Of a stretch of DNA of 64,000 nt, positions 1 to 10,929 are shown in pieces. This stretch comes from Ryuthela nishihirai (taxonomy: Eukaryota; Arthropoda; Arachnida; Araneae; Heptathelidae): the NCBI GenBank assembly GCA_038380435.1, contig JAWZYU010000777.1:1-64000 (forward strand), in the 5' to 3' direction. Every line of letters begins with the position of its first letter. Position 1 is the stretch's first letter. Made by a program: the position numbers and the translations under genes. The notes beneath the pieces were generated by a model that saw only the letters and a program-made list of their open reading frames with translations, ran no database searches and had not been told where the DNA came from.

Positions 1-465
1 AGACTAAAATTAGACTGTATAATAGCTTGGTTCTTTCTAGGGTTAGTTATGGTAGTGAAACTTGGATGCTGTGTAAACAGGATAATGGGAAACTAGATGC
101 TTTTGATTCTAGATGCTTATGTAGTATCTTGGGTATTAGGTGGTTTAACTTTGTAACTAATGACGGGGTTAGGCAAAGGAGTCTGCAATCTTTAAGCAGC
201 ATATTGTGCAGAGAGAGACTGTTGGTGTGGCCATGTTGCCCATATGGAAAATTACAGATTAGCTAATAGGGTATGAACAGTGTGCCTAAAGACCTCAGAA
301 AGAGGGGGAGACCTAGGATGCGGTTTGCAGACCTTGTTAAAATTGGTGTGCAGTGACCAGATACAGCAGATATAGCTCAGGACAGATATGCTTGGAGAAC
401 TAAATTATGTGGTCTGGTTGGATCTCTGTACCCCATGGATGCTTGAGGATGATGATGATAATAAT
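1..465 (+). mobile_element. RTE-like LINE, 3'-end fragment (copy 1)
   Basis: This is the last part of the RTE-like LINE that recurs through the window. An open stretch at 27-266 encodes the C-terminal end of the reverse transcriptase protein (SRVSYGSETWMLCKQDN, then a Cys/Trp-rich part with WFNFV). A later frame carries the GRPRMR-type tail. The fragment ends in a GAT-type microsatellite tail at about 446-465, which is how other copies end at about 15,710 and 18,600. Short variable microsatellite tails are typical of RTE-clade LINEs. The window edge cuts the copy. It abuts an opposite-oriented copy at about 463. Confidence 0.85.
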
Positions 466-2548
466 TTCAGACTGTGATATAGCAACATTAAAGCCAGTAA
501 TGTATCTATCGTCATTACAAACAATTGGAGTACAACTAACTACATTGTTTAAATCTTAAATTTAACATTTTTTATTTTAAATGATATTTTAAATAACACA
601 TTTTAACATCACTGAAATGCTCAGCCCACATGAGAGTATTCTCACCTCTGTAACTTTACCTTGTTCATCCTTCAATCCATGTATATCTGTCCGTTTTCTA
701 CCACACAAAACATTAACTATCTGGTACAGCTTTCTGCTGTTCTGATGCCTAACTTGCTTTCTTGCTTTGTCAGGAAGCCATCAATATAAAATTTCTTATC
801 AGCAGCTAACTGATCCTTATATGTTATGAAGTTCTCTGTAATGCTTTTTATTAGGACTAGTAAGCTATTGATTATGGACATCCCAGCAGTTCTTTCTTTC
901 TGAAATAAGCTCAAGTGTCTTATCATAGTCTTATCATAGTCTTATCATACAAAACATTCTGCCTCCTCAGCACCTTTTTTTCCTAAAAGAATACTCTTAG
1001 TTTCCAAAAGAGTCTGTTTAAAACAGTCCCATTCTTCATCAACTTCAATGGTAAGTAAACCATGACTGTCATAATGACTAAATAACATATCATTGTAAGC
1101 TTTAGCTATAACAGGTTGTTTCAGAGCTTCAGTATTAAGGGTAAAATTTTTAACCTTAGCACAACACTTCTTAAGTTTAAATTGCAAGATACTTTTAGCA
1201 AGGTATTGGTCAGATCGTATTCCAGCTCCAATATATTACCTAGTATCCTAAGTGAACAAGCTCATTTGCTTCTAATTTATCTGTAATCAGTCCATGGATG
1301 GTAATCAGTCCAGATGGCAGCTTGTGCAGCCCATCTGGTGAAATCCATGTGTACTTATGTATGTCACAGTGTTTGTAATAAATTTTAGTTATTCTCAAAC
1401 CATTAAGTTTACTTATTTGTAGAGACCATTTGCCCATTTCAGCTAGCAATGCCAAAGAGACCTATCCCCCTCCCCAAAGGTCAGAGTCAGTACCAACTTT
1501 AGCATTGAAGTCGCAGGGGAACAACAGTAATATCTCCTTGACAGAATTCAAAATCTCCTGAAGTTGTCTGTAAAACCTATCCTTATGATCCTCATCGGCA
1601 TCCTCCATGGGGCATAACAGCAGATAACATTAAATTCTTTAATGCTCATCTGAAATTTAGCTGTAAGAAGCCTTTCATTAATGCACTGATATCCTAGAAG
1701 AGCATCACTAGCATGTCTGCTGAGAAGCAGACCTACGCCTTGGTGTTTATTATTATTATTCCTCCCTGAAAAGAGAAATTTAAGATTATTTTCAAAAAAC
1801 TGACCTTTATCTGGCCATCTGGTCTCTTGCAAGCTGAGATTATCTAAATTATAACAGTGGAATTCTTCTGTGAGGACATTAAGAGAATAAGCTCTCTGCA
1901 GAGTTCTCACATTCCAACTTCCTGTGGAAAGAAAATGGTTAGTAGATGTTTAAAGAAACTGTTTATTGAGAGAGAGAATGCCAACAATATCAAACTGTCC
2001 CCTAATCGTAGGCATGTGGCAAAAATCCATTACCCCACCAGTAAAGGCTGAAGCTATCTACATTGGAAAATGTAGAAAACAGTGTAGAATTTGACACTGT
2101 CTGTAGAAGCAAGGTTCAGGTGCCTGCAATGACATCTGTTCAAGATTATCTGCCAGCTGACAAAACGTATCCTCTGAATCTATTCACTTGGAGCTGTCAA
2201 CACACAAACAAAGAAAAAACAGAGCAGCAGATTTTCCTTCCACAGAAGCCCATCCTTGCAGCGAATTAAGGATCTGTAATCAAACTCAGAACCTTAATAC
2301 AGTTGAGTAAGTTTATATGGTCAGTACCAGAACCCTGAGTGGTTTACCATTCTACAGCAGAGTAGAAAAAAATAGTAGCCATAGTTGTCCAGATCAATAC
2401 AAATCTGACAGCCCTCCTCTTCTGTTCACTTCCACAAGGGAGTATTTCTTTTGAAGGGTTCTAACAAGCCTGCACCACAAAAAGGTGATGTCGGACATTA
2501 GCTGCTAGACTAGATCGGTTCTATGCATCATCATAGGGGATTGGCATA

Positions 2549-3295
2549 CAGGGTGATTCAAAACTAATCGTTCAAATTTCGTGGGGAGGTAGGGAATACG
2601 TCAGGAAACCGAATTCACATAGGAAAGTATGTCCGCAAATGTACGCATGCGTACGTAGAGGGCGCTGTGTGTACCCAACCAGTGTACAGCTCGCCCGACC
2701 ACTCCCGCTGTCATCAGTGTACGAGCTGATTTACTAGTGATAAGATGAATCGTTTTATGCATCAAGAGCTAGCGGATATGCAGCCCATAGAACAATTGTT
2801 GCGCGTGATTACCTGAACCGAACATTCGGAGCTCGATGGATCGGTAGAGGTAGACCGATCGCTTGGCCACCCAGGTCACCTGATTTATCGCCCATGGATA
2901 TCTTTTTGTGGGGGGCCATGAAATACCATGTGTACGAGACCCCCGTCGACAGTGAAATGGACCTTGTTGCACGAATAGTGGCCGCCGCAGGCATTGTCCG
3001 TGATATGCCAGGCATTTTTGAAAATGTTCGGCGGTCAATGCAACGGTGCTGTGAATCCTGTGTCCGTGTAAATGGTCGCAATTTTGAGCACCTGCTATGA
3101 ACCTGTACTTTACCTTGTTGTAATAAAAGTCACGTTCGTTACCACTTAACTGTACTGTTTCCTTGTGTTCATTTTACTTGTCCATTTTGTTCATGTAGAT
3201 GACGTTTGCAGACATGCTTTCCTATGTGAAATCGGTTTCCTGACGTATTCCCTACCTCCCCACGAAATTTGAACGATAAGTTTTGAATCACCCTG
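2549..3295 (+). mobile_element. Internally deleted Tc1/mariner-superfamily transposon with ~90-bp TIRs
   Basis: The element is 747 bp and flanked by TA on both sides (2,547-2,548 and 3,296-3,297). The left end (2,549-2,640) and the right end (3,206-3,295, reverse complement) match over about 90 bp with only a few differences. Both begin CAGGGTGATTCAAAAC. TA duplication is diagnostic of the IS630-Tc1-mariner superfamily. The interior keeps only the start and the C-terminal end of a transposase, so it is a deletion derivative. It sits inside LINE copy 2. Confidence 0.93.
2745..3100 (+). pseudogene. Transposase remnant: N-terminus fused to C-terminus by internal deletion
   Basis: An ATG at 2,745 opens MNRFMHQELADM, resembling the N-terminus of transposases that start with an ELADM/YG helix-turn-helix segment. 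After about 12 codons the frame shifts. A second frame from about 2,780 to 3,100 encodes the C-terminal catalytic end, with VARDYLNRTFGARWIGRG, then WPPRSPDLSPMD, FLWGAMK and the terminal GRNFEHLL. The SPDLSP block is the segment just before the last acidic residue in Tc1/mariner-type DDE enzymes. The first two catalytic Asp residues and most of the protein are deleted, so it cannot be active. The frame junction lies near 2,780. Family membership is clear; the subfamily is not assigned. Confidence 0.85.
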
Positions 3296-3325
3296 TATAG
3301 TTCTCCTTCTAGTGACTACTTAGCT

Positions 3326-3656
3326 CCCAGCTGGGTCAGCGTTGAGATTTATCTCCACAAAATTCCCCGCCCTGCCCACGGTATGTAGGGGATACCGATG
3401 GGCTTGGAAAGGCTGCCGTCCGTCGGATGGGACGTTAAGCCGTGGCCCCATGTGTGGGAGAGCTATACCCTGTGCACGTTAAAGAACATGCTGGATGGCC
3501 TTGACGGGAGGCTACCATCTGTCTCCCAACAGCTGTTCCAGTGGGTCCCCTCCCCCAACCTTCTCTGAGCCTTCGGGGTCCATGTGACCTGGCCATTTAG
3601 CCCATGGTGTGCAAAAAAGTGCCGCTCAGAGGTAAAACAACCCAACCCCCAAAACA
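3326..3656 (+). mobile_element. tRNA-derived SINE1 with conserved core, 5'-truncated head
   Basis: The same sequence occurs at six or more places here; the full copy is at 49,087-49,458. This one begins within the tRNA-like head (CCCAGCTGGGTCAGC) and lacks both pol III boxes. The core carries GGATGGGACGTTAAGCCG at 3,425-3,442 and GCACGTTAAAGAACATG at 3,474-3,490. From memory these resemble the deeply conserved central domain of several metazoan SINEs (Nin/Meta type). It is flanked by the 11-bp duplication ACTACTTAGCT at 3,315-3,325 and 3,657-3,667, which proves retroposition into the LINE 5' UTR. Confidence 0.9.
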
Positions 3657-3682
3657 ACTACTTAGCTACCATTTACAGACCA

Positions 3683-3751
3683 ATCGGCTATTTCTAAACT
3701 TAAACTGCATACATTGCCTGGAGTAGATGAAATCATTACTGAAATACTACA
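3683..3751 (+). mobile_element. RTE-like LINE, 69-bp RT fragment (copy 3)
   Basis: A short plus-strand piece matches the LINE reading KLKLHxxPGVDEI, found intact at about 14,150 and 17,345. It is sandwiched between two minus-strand copies, so it must be a rearranged scrap and not an independent insertion. Confidence 0.7.
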
Positions 3752-4643
3752 TAGCTGTAAGAAGCCTTTCATTAATGCACTCATATCCTAGAAGAGCATC
3801 ACTAGCATGTCTACTGAGAAGCAGACCTACGCCTTGGTGTTTATTTTTATTATTCCTCCCTGAAAAGAGAAATTTAAGATTATTTTCAAAAATCTGACCT
3901 TTATCTGGCCATCTGGTCTGTTGCAAGCTGAGATTATCTAAATTATAACAGTGGAATTCTTCTGTGAGGACATTAAGAGAATAAGCTCTGTGCAGAATCC
4001 TCACATTCCAACTACTTATGGAGAGAAAATGGTTAGTGGGATGTTTTAAGAAACTAAGTTTATTGAGAGAGAGAATGCCGACAATATCAAACAGCCCCTT
4101 ATTTGCAGGCATGGGCAAAGAGCCGTTTCCCCACTACTAAAGGCTAAAGCCATCTATACTGCAAGAATAATTTAGAATTTATCAATGCCCACAGAAACAA
4201 GAGTTTAGGTGCCTGTGATGATCTCTGCTCAGGATTATCCACCAGCTGACAAAACGTATCATGTGAATCTATTCACTTGGTGCTGTCCACAAACAAAGAG
4301 AAAACACAGAACAATTTTCCTCAACAGAAGCTCACCAGTGCAGCAAATTCAGGTTGGTATATATTTTGAACACTAGGACCCTATGTGGTTGACTACTCTA
4401 AGCATGGTAGAAAAAAACTAAATTAGCCATAGCAATCCAGAATAGTAGGCACACTGATCTGTCAGCCCTCTCCTTCTGTTCCTTCCACAAGAGAGCATTT
4501 CTTTTGAAAGGTACTAACAGCTTGCACCAAGAGAAGGAGGAGTTGAACTTTAGGTTCCTGACCTGGCTAGGTCTGAGCGTTATCACAGTGGACTGGTGTA
4601 TAGCTCTCCTTCCAATGACTAGCTAGCTACCATTTACAGACCT
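3752..4643 (-). mobile_element. RTE-like LINE, 5' end to endonuclease (copy 4)
   Basis: On the minus strand it starts at the shared 5' terminus (about 4,643), runs through the 5' UTR, and enters the endonuclease. An open stretch at 4,118-3,747 reads FLSISSWNVRILHRAYSL, then SLQQTRWPDKGQ, GVGLLLSRHASDALLGYE. The catalytic Glu context is QQT in place of QET. It stops after about 890 bp, so the LINE's 3' two-thirds is absent. Confidence 0.85.
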
Positions 4644-5998
4644 GTTCGTGTTTTTGTTTTCTCCAATGGGGTTGATGGGACTTAACCAATATTTATGTCG
4701 TAAGTGAGAACAGCGATATTTTTAACTATTTAGAATCATACTGATTAGTGAGGGGCAATCACATCATATATGACAGAACAAACGATCATGCGATCCCTGG
4801 ACTTGGATTCAAACACCAGCAGTTGAGTGTCATCACAAGCGAACACGATACCACTGTACCACTGAGGCACCATTATACAATTTGGTTCAGTTAGTAACGT
4901 TACTAATGATAGTCTGCAAATTTACTTGTCTTGGTCTTGTGTAATGACTTTAAGGCCTTTTACTCATTGCTACAATTTAATCCAGAAAATCATTAATAAA
5001 GACTAGAGATTGAATTATTTATTTTTGGTGTTTTTTTTGGTGTTGAAAAGAGGTGCCTTGGAACAACATCATATCAGAATAATCCAGCGAGAGATAATTA
5101 GTGCAAACGATGCAAATTCGTTAACAAGATACTTCCTTTCCACAATTAAGAAAACAACCAAAACTAAATAATTCAATAATCTAAGCCTTATTAATGATTT
5201 TATGGAACAACAAATAAATGTCATTAATTATTCGAAATATTTTAAATTTTAACAAATAAATGGTCTTGTCATTTACAGAATTCCATTAGAAACATTACAC
5301 CTCAATCAAATGTATTATTGTGCACAGCTACAATTATATATAATAATAGTTGATTTGTGGATATGATATGCATATCATATCCACAAATCAACTCCTATAA
5401 ACATCTGGACTGGTCCTCTTACATTTACATCCAAACAGCATTAACTCACAAGCAGCACAAAATGCGTACACTATGCACCAATTTAACAGTATTCTACCTC
5501 AAAAATGAATCCATTACAAAAAATTTTTTAATTTCATAAATAATTATAACTTATAAAAGCGTTTTTTATATACGTTTACCTCTCCGAAATACACATATTT
5601 ACTACAATTTGAACTTACAAATCCCCTTGAAAACATCATATATTTTCATAATATCACATATTACAAAATTGTCTTTCGTTACAATATTTTAAATGCGAGT
5701 TTTATTAGTTGAAAGGATATTTAATCATTTTACTGCATTTTACCTCTGCTGCAATTACTAAGTAAATATTATAGCATTTGATCTGTTTGAATCCTAATGC
5801 ATGAATGTGGAAAAAAAACACTTTCCTTAACAAAATAAAAATTATAGTTTTAACATAAACTTATTATATGTCAGTGCATTTCCAAAATATGCGAGGTAAA
5901 TGGACTAACAAGTACTTTTTAAGTCAAAGAAAATTCAACCTGTTATAAATAAAACACTTGTGTTCCCCAGTTGAAGTTGGACCCACCTTATTATATAT
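4644..5998. other. AT-rich interval without recognisable gene
   Basis: No convincing coding region, RNA gene or element end was seen. Open frames are short and AT-driven. The only strong structure is the perfect palindrome at 5,348-5,393. It belongs to the presumed host intron. Confidence 0.5.
5348..5393. repeat. Perfect 46-bp palindrome, no spacer
   Basis: The sequence from 5,348 to 5,370 is the exact reverse complement of 5,371-5,393, centred on CATATGATATGCATATCATA-type sequence with no loop. Symmetry stops abruptly at both ends. No transposon is recognisable around it. Confidence 0.97.
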
Positions 5999-6119
5999 AG
6001 GGTGTTTCAAAAAGGGTGTAACCCTCTATTTATTTTTCTATTTAAACTTGACAAAAGACACAAATTTCAAAAGATGCAAATCAGACATATATCTACCTTT
6101 ACAATAGATGTTGAAAGTG

Positions 6120-6480
6120 ATTTTCTGCAACCTAGATACAGATTCGTACACATTTCATGACATTTGCAGCTACCTTTCGTAATGTTCTTTTTTTATGCTT
6201 AAAAATCTCTCTTTCAAATTTAGCCTTCAAGTGTATGAGAATTGTTTTGAAACACTACACATTTGAGAAATCCCCAGAGAAAACCATCGTGCCATCTTGT
6301 TGAAACCAACACTCACGTTCATTCATATCCAATAGTGCAATAAACTGTTCGATGAGGTCACGATAAACTTCACCAGTTACAGTTGAGTCCAAAAACAAAG
6401 GCCCCATCACAGGCCGACGAATATTCCACACCAAACACCAATATTCCATGCGTGTAATGGTCGTTCGTGAAAAGTGTGAG
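6120..6480 (-). pseudogene. Transposase, C-terminal catalytic part (decayed)
   Basis: Minus-strand translation gives WCLVWNIRRPVMGPLF, TVTGEVYRDLIEQF and ECWFQQDGT. WFQQDG is the second catalytic Asp block of this transposase type. Past an internal stop it gives TLRKVAANVMK and AENHFQHLL, the expected carboxyl end. The upstream half lies at 9,140-9,652, separated by the LINE insertion. Several stops make it inactive. The family is a Tc1/mariner relative with a PVMGP/TVTGE signature; I do not assign a DDxD/E class. Confidence 0.82.
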
Positions 6481-8637
6481 GATTACCCTTGTTCTAGGTG
6501 ACATCAATGCCAAAGTTGGTACTGACTGACCTTTGGGGAGGAGTAATAGGCCCTATTGGTAGCTGCAATGGGCAATGTCTCGTACAGATAAGTAAACTCA
6601 ATGGTTTAAGAAAAACTAACACTTATTACAAACACCGCGACAAACATAAGTACACATGGGTTTCACCTGATGGGCTGCATAAGAATATGATTGATTATAT
6701 ATTAATTAACAGCAAATGGGCTAGTTCTGTTAGGAATACCAGGTCATATAGGGGAGCTGAAATTGGATATGACCATTATCTTGTTAAAAATGTCTTGCAA
6801 CTTAAACTTAAAAGCGTTGTGCTAAGGTTAAAAAATTTGCTTTTAATACTGAAGCTCTGAAAGATCCAGTTATAGCCAAAGCTTACCATGACAGGTTACT
6901 TAGTCATTATGACAGTCATGGTTTGCTTACTACTGAAATTGAGGAAGAATGGGATAATTTTAAACAGGCTTTTTTGGACACTAACAGTACTCTTTTAGGA
7001 AAAAAGGAGCAGAAGGGACAGAATTATCTGAGTGATAAGGCACTTGAGCTTATTTCGGAAAGAAAGAACTGCAGGAATGTCCTTTATCAATACCCTTCTA
7101 GTCCTAATAGAAAGCATTACAGAGAACTTAATAAATGTGTAAAGGATCAGTTAGCTACCGATAAGAATCTTTGGCTTGATGGCTTGGCTGACAAAGCTGA
7201 GGAAGCAGTTAGGCAGCACACAGCAGAGAACTGTACCAGATAGTTAATGTTTTGTGTTGTAGAAAAAGGACAGGTATACAGGGATTGAAGGATACACAAG
7301 GTAAGGTTATAGAAGGGGAGGATTCTGTCATAGCTAGGTGGGTTAAGCATTTCAGTGATGCTCTATAAACAATGTGGTTAGTTCTATTCCCATTGTTTGC
7401 AATGATAGATGCATTGGTGGCGTTAATGTTGGCCCTATAACACAATCTCAAGTTATTTTGGTTGTTTCTAATCTTAAACTACATAAATCCCCAGGGGTAG
7501 ATGAAATTACTACTGAAATGCTTAGAGCTGGGAATGTTTCTGTTACCACTTGGGTGACTGAAATTTTAAATATCTTTTATGATAAAGGCATGGTTCCTAC
7601 CAGAGATATTATTAACCCTATTTTCAAAAAAAGGTGATTGCAGTTCCTGTGAAAACTATAGGGGTATCAGCCTACTCTCTGTTCCAGGTAAAGTTCTTTC
7701 CATGATTGTGCTTAATAGAATTAAGAATCTGGTTGACAGTCAATTGCGTGATGAGCAATGTGGATTCAGAAGTGGTAGGTGATGTGTGGATCAGATATTT
7801 TCACTTGGGCAGATTCTTGAAAAATGTTTAGAGTTTCAGAAACCTTTGGTTGCTAGCTTTGTTGATTTCAAAAAGGCTTTCGACTCTGTTGATCGTCATA
7901 ATTTGTGGTTGATTGTGAAATCATATGGTATACCAGACAAGTTAGTTAACATAATGAAAGCTCTCTATAATAACACTGAGTCGTGTGTGAGAGTTGGTAA
8001 GGCTTGTAGCAAATTGGTTTAGCATTACTTCTGGTGTTCGACAAGGGTGCATTTTGTCTCCTTTTCTCTTTAGCTTGGTTATTGAATATGTTATGCGAAA
8101 TTCACTTCGAGGGAAAGATTTTGGCCTTGAATGGGCTGGAGATACGAAAATTTCTGATTTAGATTATGCTGATGATTTAGCCCATTTGGCAAATGATGTT
8201 GATGAGATTAACTCTTTCATTCGAGCTGTTGATGAGACTGGTAGTAGAGTAGGTTTGGTTATAAACAGAGAGAAAACTAAAGTGATGAAAATTGGTCAGG
8301 CAGGCTGTGATTCAGTTAATCTGAATGGTTGCAGTCTTGAGCAGGTGTCACAGTTTAATTATCTCGGGAGCTATATAACAGATAATGGTGATGTGCGGCA
8401 TGAGATTAACAGATGAATAGGGATTGCTGCCGGGACTTTTAAGAATCTATGGAGAGTGTGGAGAAATAGGCGTATACATCTAAAGACTAAAATTAGACTA
8501 TAATAGTTTGGTTCTTTCTAGGGTTAGTTATGGTAGTGAAACTTGGACACTTTGTAAACAAGATAACATGAAACTAGATGCTTTTGATTCCAGGTGCTTA
8601 CACAGTATCTTGGGCATTAGGTGGTTCAACTTTGTAA
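6480..8637 (+). mobile_element. RTE-like LINE, truncated at both ends (copy 5)
   Basis: The copy begins within the endonuclease (GDINAKVG at about 6,500, with Ile replacing Phe) and ends within the C-terminal GIRWFNFV region. It encodes the linker (6,923-7,243), RT palm (7,374-8,022; VDFKKAFDSVDRHN) and the second RT half (7,994-8,416; VRQGCILSPF, then LDYADDLAHLAN with the catalytic YADD intact). Frameshifts lie near 7,630 and 8,010, with an in-frame stop at 7,783. It interrupts the transposon at 6,000-9,826. Neither the 5' terminus nor the microsatellite tail is present. Confidence 0.87.
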
Positions 8638-8867
8638 AATTAAATTGCGAATCACAGTAGTAAGAATGTGATTTAATTCCACGATTAATTACTGTACAGA
8701 TATGAAAATTTAAGTCAAGAGGAGCGCTTTACAATTCCTTAGAGTCTACAGGGCATTGATCTGTATAGTGTTTAAATCAGGTTCCTTATACTATCCTCTA
8801 ACAGCATCCTTTTCCTAATAAAGATGCTTTAAAGAGCAAAGAAACTATATTTACCATTCAGATCTTG

Positions 8868-9138
8868 CGGTTGTAGTAACTCTCTGGCACAGGTTAGCTG
8901 TATTTCCTTCTGTTGTTAATGTACGAATTATATTTGATCTTCTTTAGTGCAGTAGTCAACATCTATATGTTGTTGCTGCGCACTATCAGTTAAGACTGTT
9001 TACGGAACCTAAGTTCCTCACTATCCAGTGTGTTTAAAAAATTTTAATTAAAGGTGGAAACCTACTTTGAGGTTCTCACTTTTTATACAACTGCAACATT
9101 TTGACTCAGCGGTAGTTGTTGTTGTTGGAGGGAGGAGG
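8868..9138 (+). repeat. Dispersed ~270-bp repeat with GTT-rich end (copy a)
   Basis: This block recurs in inverted orientation at 25,857-26,148, over its full length with scattered differences. Shared landmarks include CTGTATTTCCTTCTGTTG and CTCACTTTTCATACAACTGC-type stretches. One end is a GTTGTTGTT microsatellite. There is no protein-coding signal. It lies in the sequence inserted into the transposon at 6,000-9,826. A retroposon with a microsatellite tail is possible, but no pol III boxes were found. Confidence 0.75.
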
Positions 9139-9139
9139 A

Positions 9140-9652
9140 GGAGGATATTCGACTGTTCACATACCAATCAAAGTGAAACCAAGCTCGTCACTAAAATAAA
9201 CAAGGTCCAACACCTCAATTCCATTTTCATCACAAAAAAAGAAACTAACGAAAGTACTGTAAACGTTTTTCATGGTCTGATTCTTTCAGTTCATCAACAA
9301 CACCAATGTGGTAGGCATGAAATTTTAATTTCTTTGTAGCCCTGAAATCAGTAGCTGGTGACAGTCCAACCTCTGATGATAACTTGTTACTGAGATTTTC
9401 TGGGTGAGCGAGTTAAACACTGAGACACATCATCAAGAACTTCGGCAGTTAACAGTGATGGCCAGCTTGGGCTCTTTCGATTCTGTACAGACCCAGTGTA
9501 AGAAATTTATCAATCAAACGATATATTGTTGACTTGTTGGGAACTGCAGACTGAGAAAACTTCAACTCTCTCTCATGTTTGCAAGTTTTGTGTACACAAT
9601 ATGTCTCAACAATAAATACATGTTCGTTTTTGGAAAATGACATTGCTGACAC
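9140..9652 (-). pseudogene. Transposase, N-terminal helix-turn-helix part (decayed)
   Basis: The minus strand opens at 9,652 with MSAMSFSKNEHVFIVETY, then PNKSTIYRLIDKFLTLG, a DNA-binding helix-turn-helix signature of this transposase group. Past stops the frame resumes with DDVSQCLTRSPRKS, then DFRATKKLK, and near 9,170 a YFSDELGF-like stretch corresponding to the first catalytic Asp block. It is the first half of the gene whose second half lies at 6,120-6,480. At least three stops are present. Confidence 0.82.
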
Positions 9653-9826
9653 AACACAAAGGAATGGATGTTTGAGTGAGACTAGTGCATGACAAGGTCA
9701 TTTCAACAGCTAAAGGCTGTTAATCTTGAGTACACTAATGCCAGCTGACTAATATTATGGCATAAAATGTACATGTGCATAAGTTCTGTTCTCTTACATT
9801 TAGGGTTGCATCCTTTTTGAAACACC

Positions 9827-10929
9827 ATGTGTATATATATACACACCAAGAATCACATACCTATTATAAATATTTAAAATTATTCATTACTTAACTCAGT
9901 AATTAGCATTTATTTCCTTCAAGGTAAATCCTTTAAACTTCTAATATACTCGTAGAAATTCCTATTAGGTATTCTACGAATATCGAATTCTCAGCGACAG
10001 CCGTAAAATAATTGAGACCATTTTCTCCTTCATGCCAAATTATTAATAAGCAGCCAACATGATGGCTTTATTAGTAGCTGTTACCTGAAATGCAAATACA
10101 TAATTTCCCTAACATTCAACTCTCAAGGATTGTTTAAATTACACACAATAACATACAATATTTATACAAAATATAAGCTTAGAATAATATTAAACCTATA
10201 ACAAGGGGTTGTCTAAATATTAAAATAAAGTTCTCTATCCTTCCGTTTTGTTGAAAACCTGCTGACCTACACTCCTACTTAAGTTTGTTGCCACCACAAT
10301 TAGGTATCTCCTTCTCGGTCTCTGGCAATATGGCTTGCGGATGTTGCTTCTGTTGTTGGGCACGCATTATGTTCAATGTCAAATATGGGTTGCAGTGATG
10401 CTAGAAATCGGGACCAATTGATTTCTAGTAATTAAATACAAGTACTCATTTTCTCAGTTGGCAAAATTTTATTTCCAAGTTGGAAAACTTTCATTCTGTC
10501 TTCCCCAATCACAGTCCCTTTGCTATCCCCCTGGGATAGGCTCTCTGTCGCACCCTGATTATGTTTTTAAATTAAACTAATTCACTAGAATTGATTTGAG
10601 TCAGCGTTTCTTGACTTATATTTTGGTGAATTTGATTTCAATAAACAATTTATTTTATTGATATTGCTTTGATACTATTTTTTTTCTACTTGAGCAATTT
10701 ACCATTTAAATGCTCAGTAGAATACAAACCCTAATTATTGGGATGAAAATTATTGCTAGCACCCAAAATTCTTACACTATTCAACATTTGCTTGATTATT
10801 GGGTACATTGCATTTTGACTGATATGTTGATGATCCATGATATCCCATGTTATATATGCTGATATCCCATGAGTGTTGGGCCCCATGTGAAATCTCATGA
10901 TCTGTGCTCTAATCTACTATTGTCTACAG
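9827..10929. other. Unassigned AT-rich interval
   Basis: No element ends or convincing genes were found. A minus-strand stretch near 10,280-10,380 reads MRAQQQKQHPQAIL and ends in a stop, but it has no splice context or homology I recognise. Confidence 0.4.

Larger units (their letters stand above)
463..3680 (-). mobile_element. RTE-like LINE, 3'-truncated, with nested insertions (copy 2)
   Basis: On the minus strand this copy runs from the family's 5' terminus (about 3,680) through the 5' UTR (about 2,540-2,060), the endonuclease region (about 1,910-1,500), the linker (about 1,190-950) and into the N-terminal RT region, where it stops at 463. Endonuclease motifs visible include SLQETRWPDKGQ and NVICCYAP. 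Stops and frameshifts are frequent, and an AT-rich block of about 60 bp sits near 550-605. A DNA transposon (2,549-3,295) and a tRNA-SINE (3,326-3,656) split its 5' UTR. It has the 5' end but lacks the RT core and the 3' end. Confidence 0.85.
6000..9826 (-). mobile_element. Tc1/mariner-superfamily transposon with 25-bp TIRs, split by a LINE
   Basis: The ends 6,001-6,025 and 9,802-9,826 are inverted repeats of 25 bp with two mismatches, beginning GGTGTTTCAAAAAG. The left end is preceded by TA; the right end runs into a TA-rich run, so its TA is less exact. The minus strand encodes the two halves of one transposase: N-terminal part at about 9,652-9,140 and C-terminal part at about 6,480-6,120. 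The roughly 2.7 kb between them is a LINE (6,480-8,637) plus about 500 bp of other sequence that includes a dispersed repeat. Without these the element would be about 1.2 kb. Confidence 0.88.

Noticed and set aside
5357..5539. 60-codon plus-strand frame
   Set aside because: It starts in the 46-bp palindrome and has no homology, splice sites or supporting composition; a chance AT-region frame.
9067..9339. 90-codon plus-strand frame
   Set aside because: It is antisense to the transposase remnant at 9,140-9,652 and spans a microsatellite.
10280..10380. Short minus-strand frame rich in Gln
   Set aside because: Ends in a stop, has no matching splice borders and no family resemblance, so it is not listed as a host exon.
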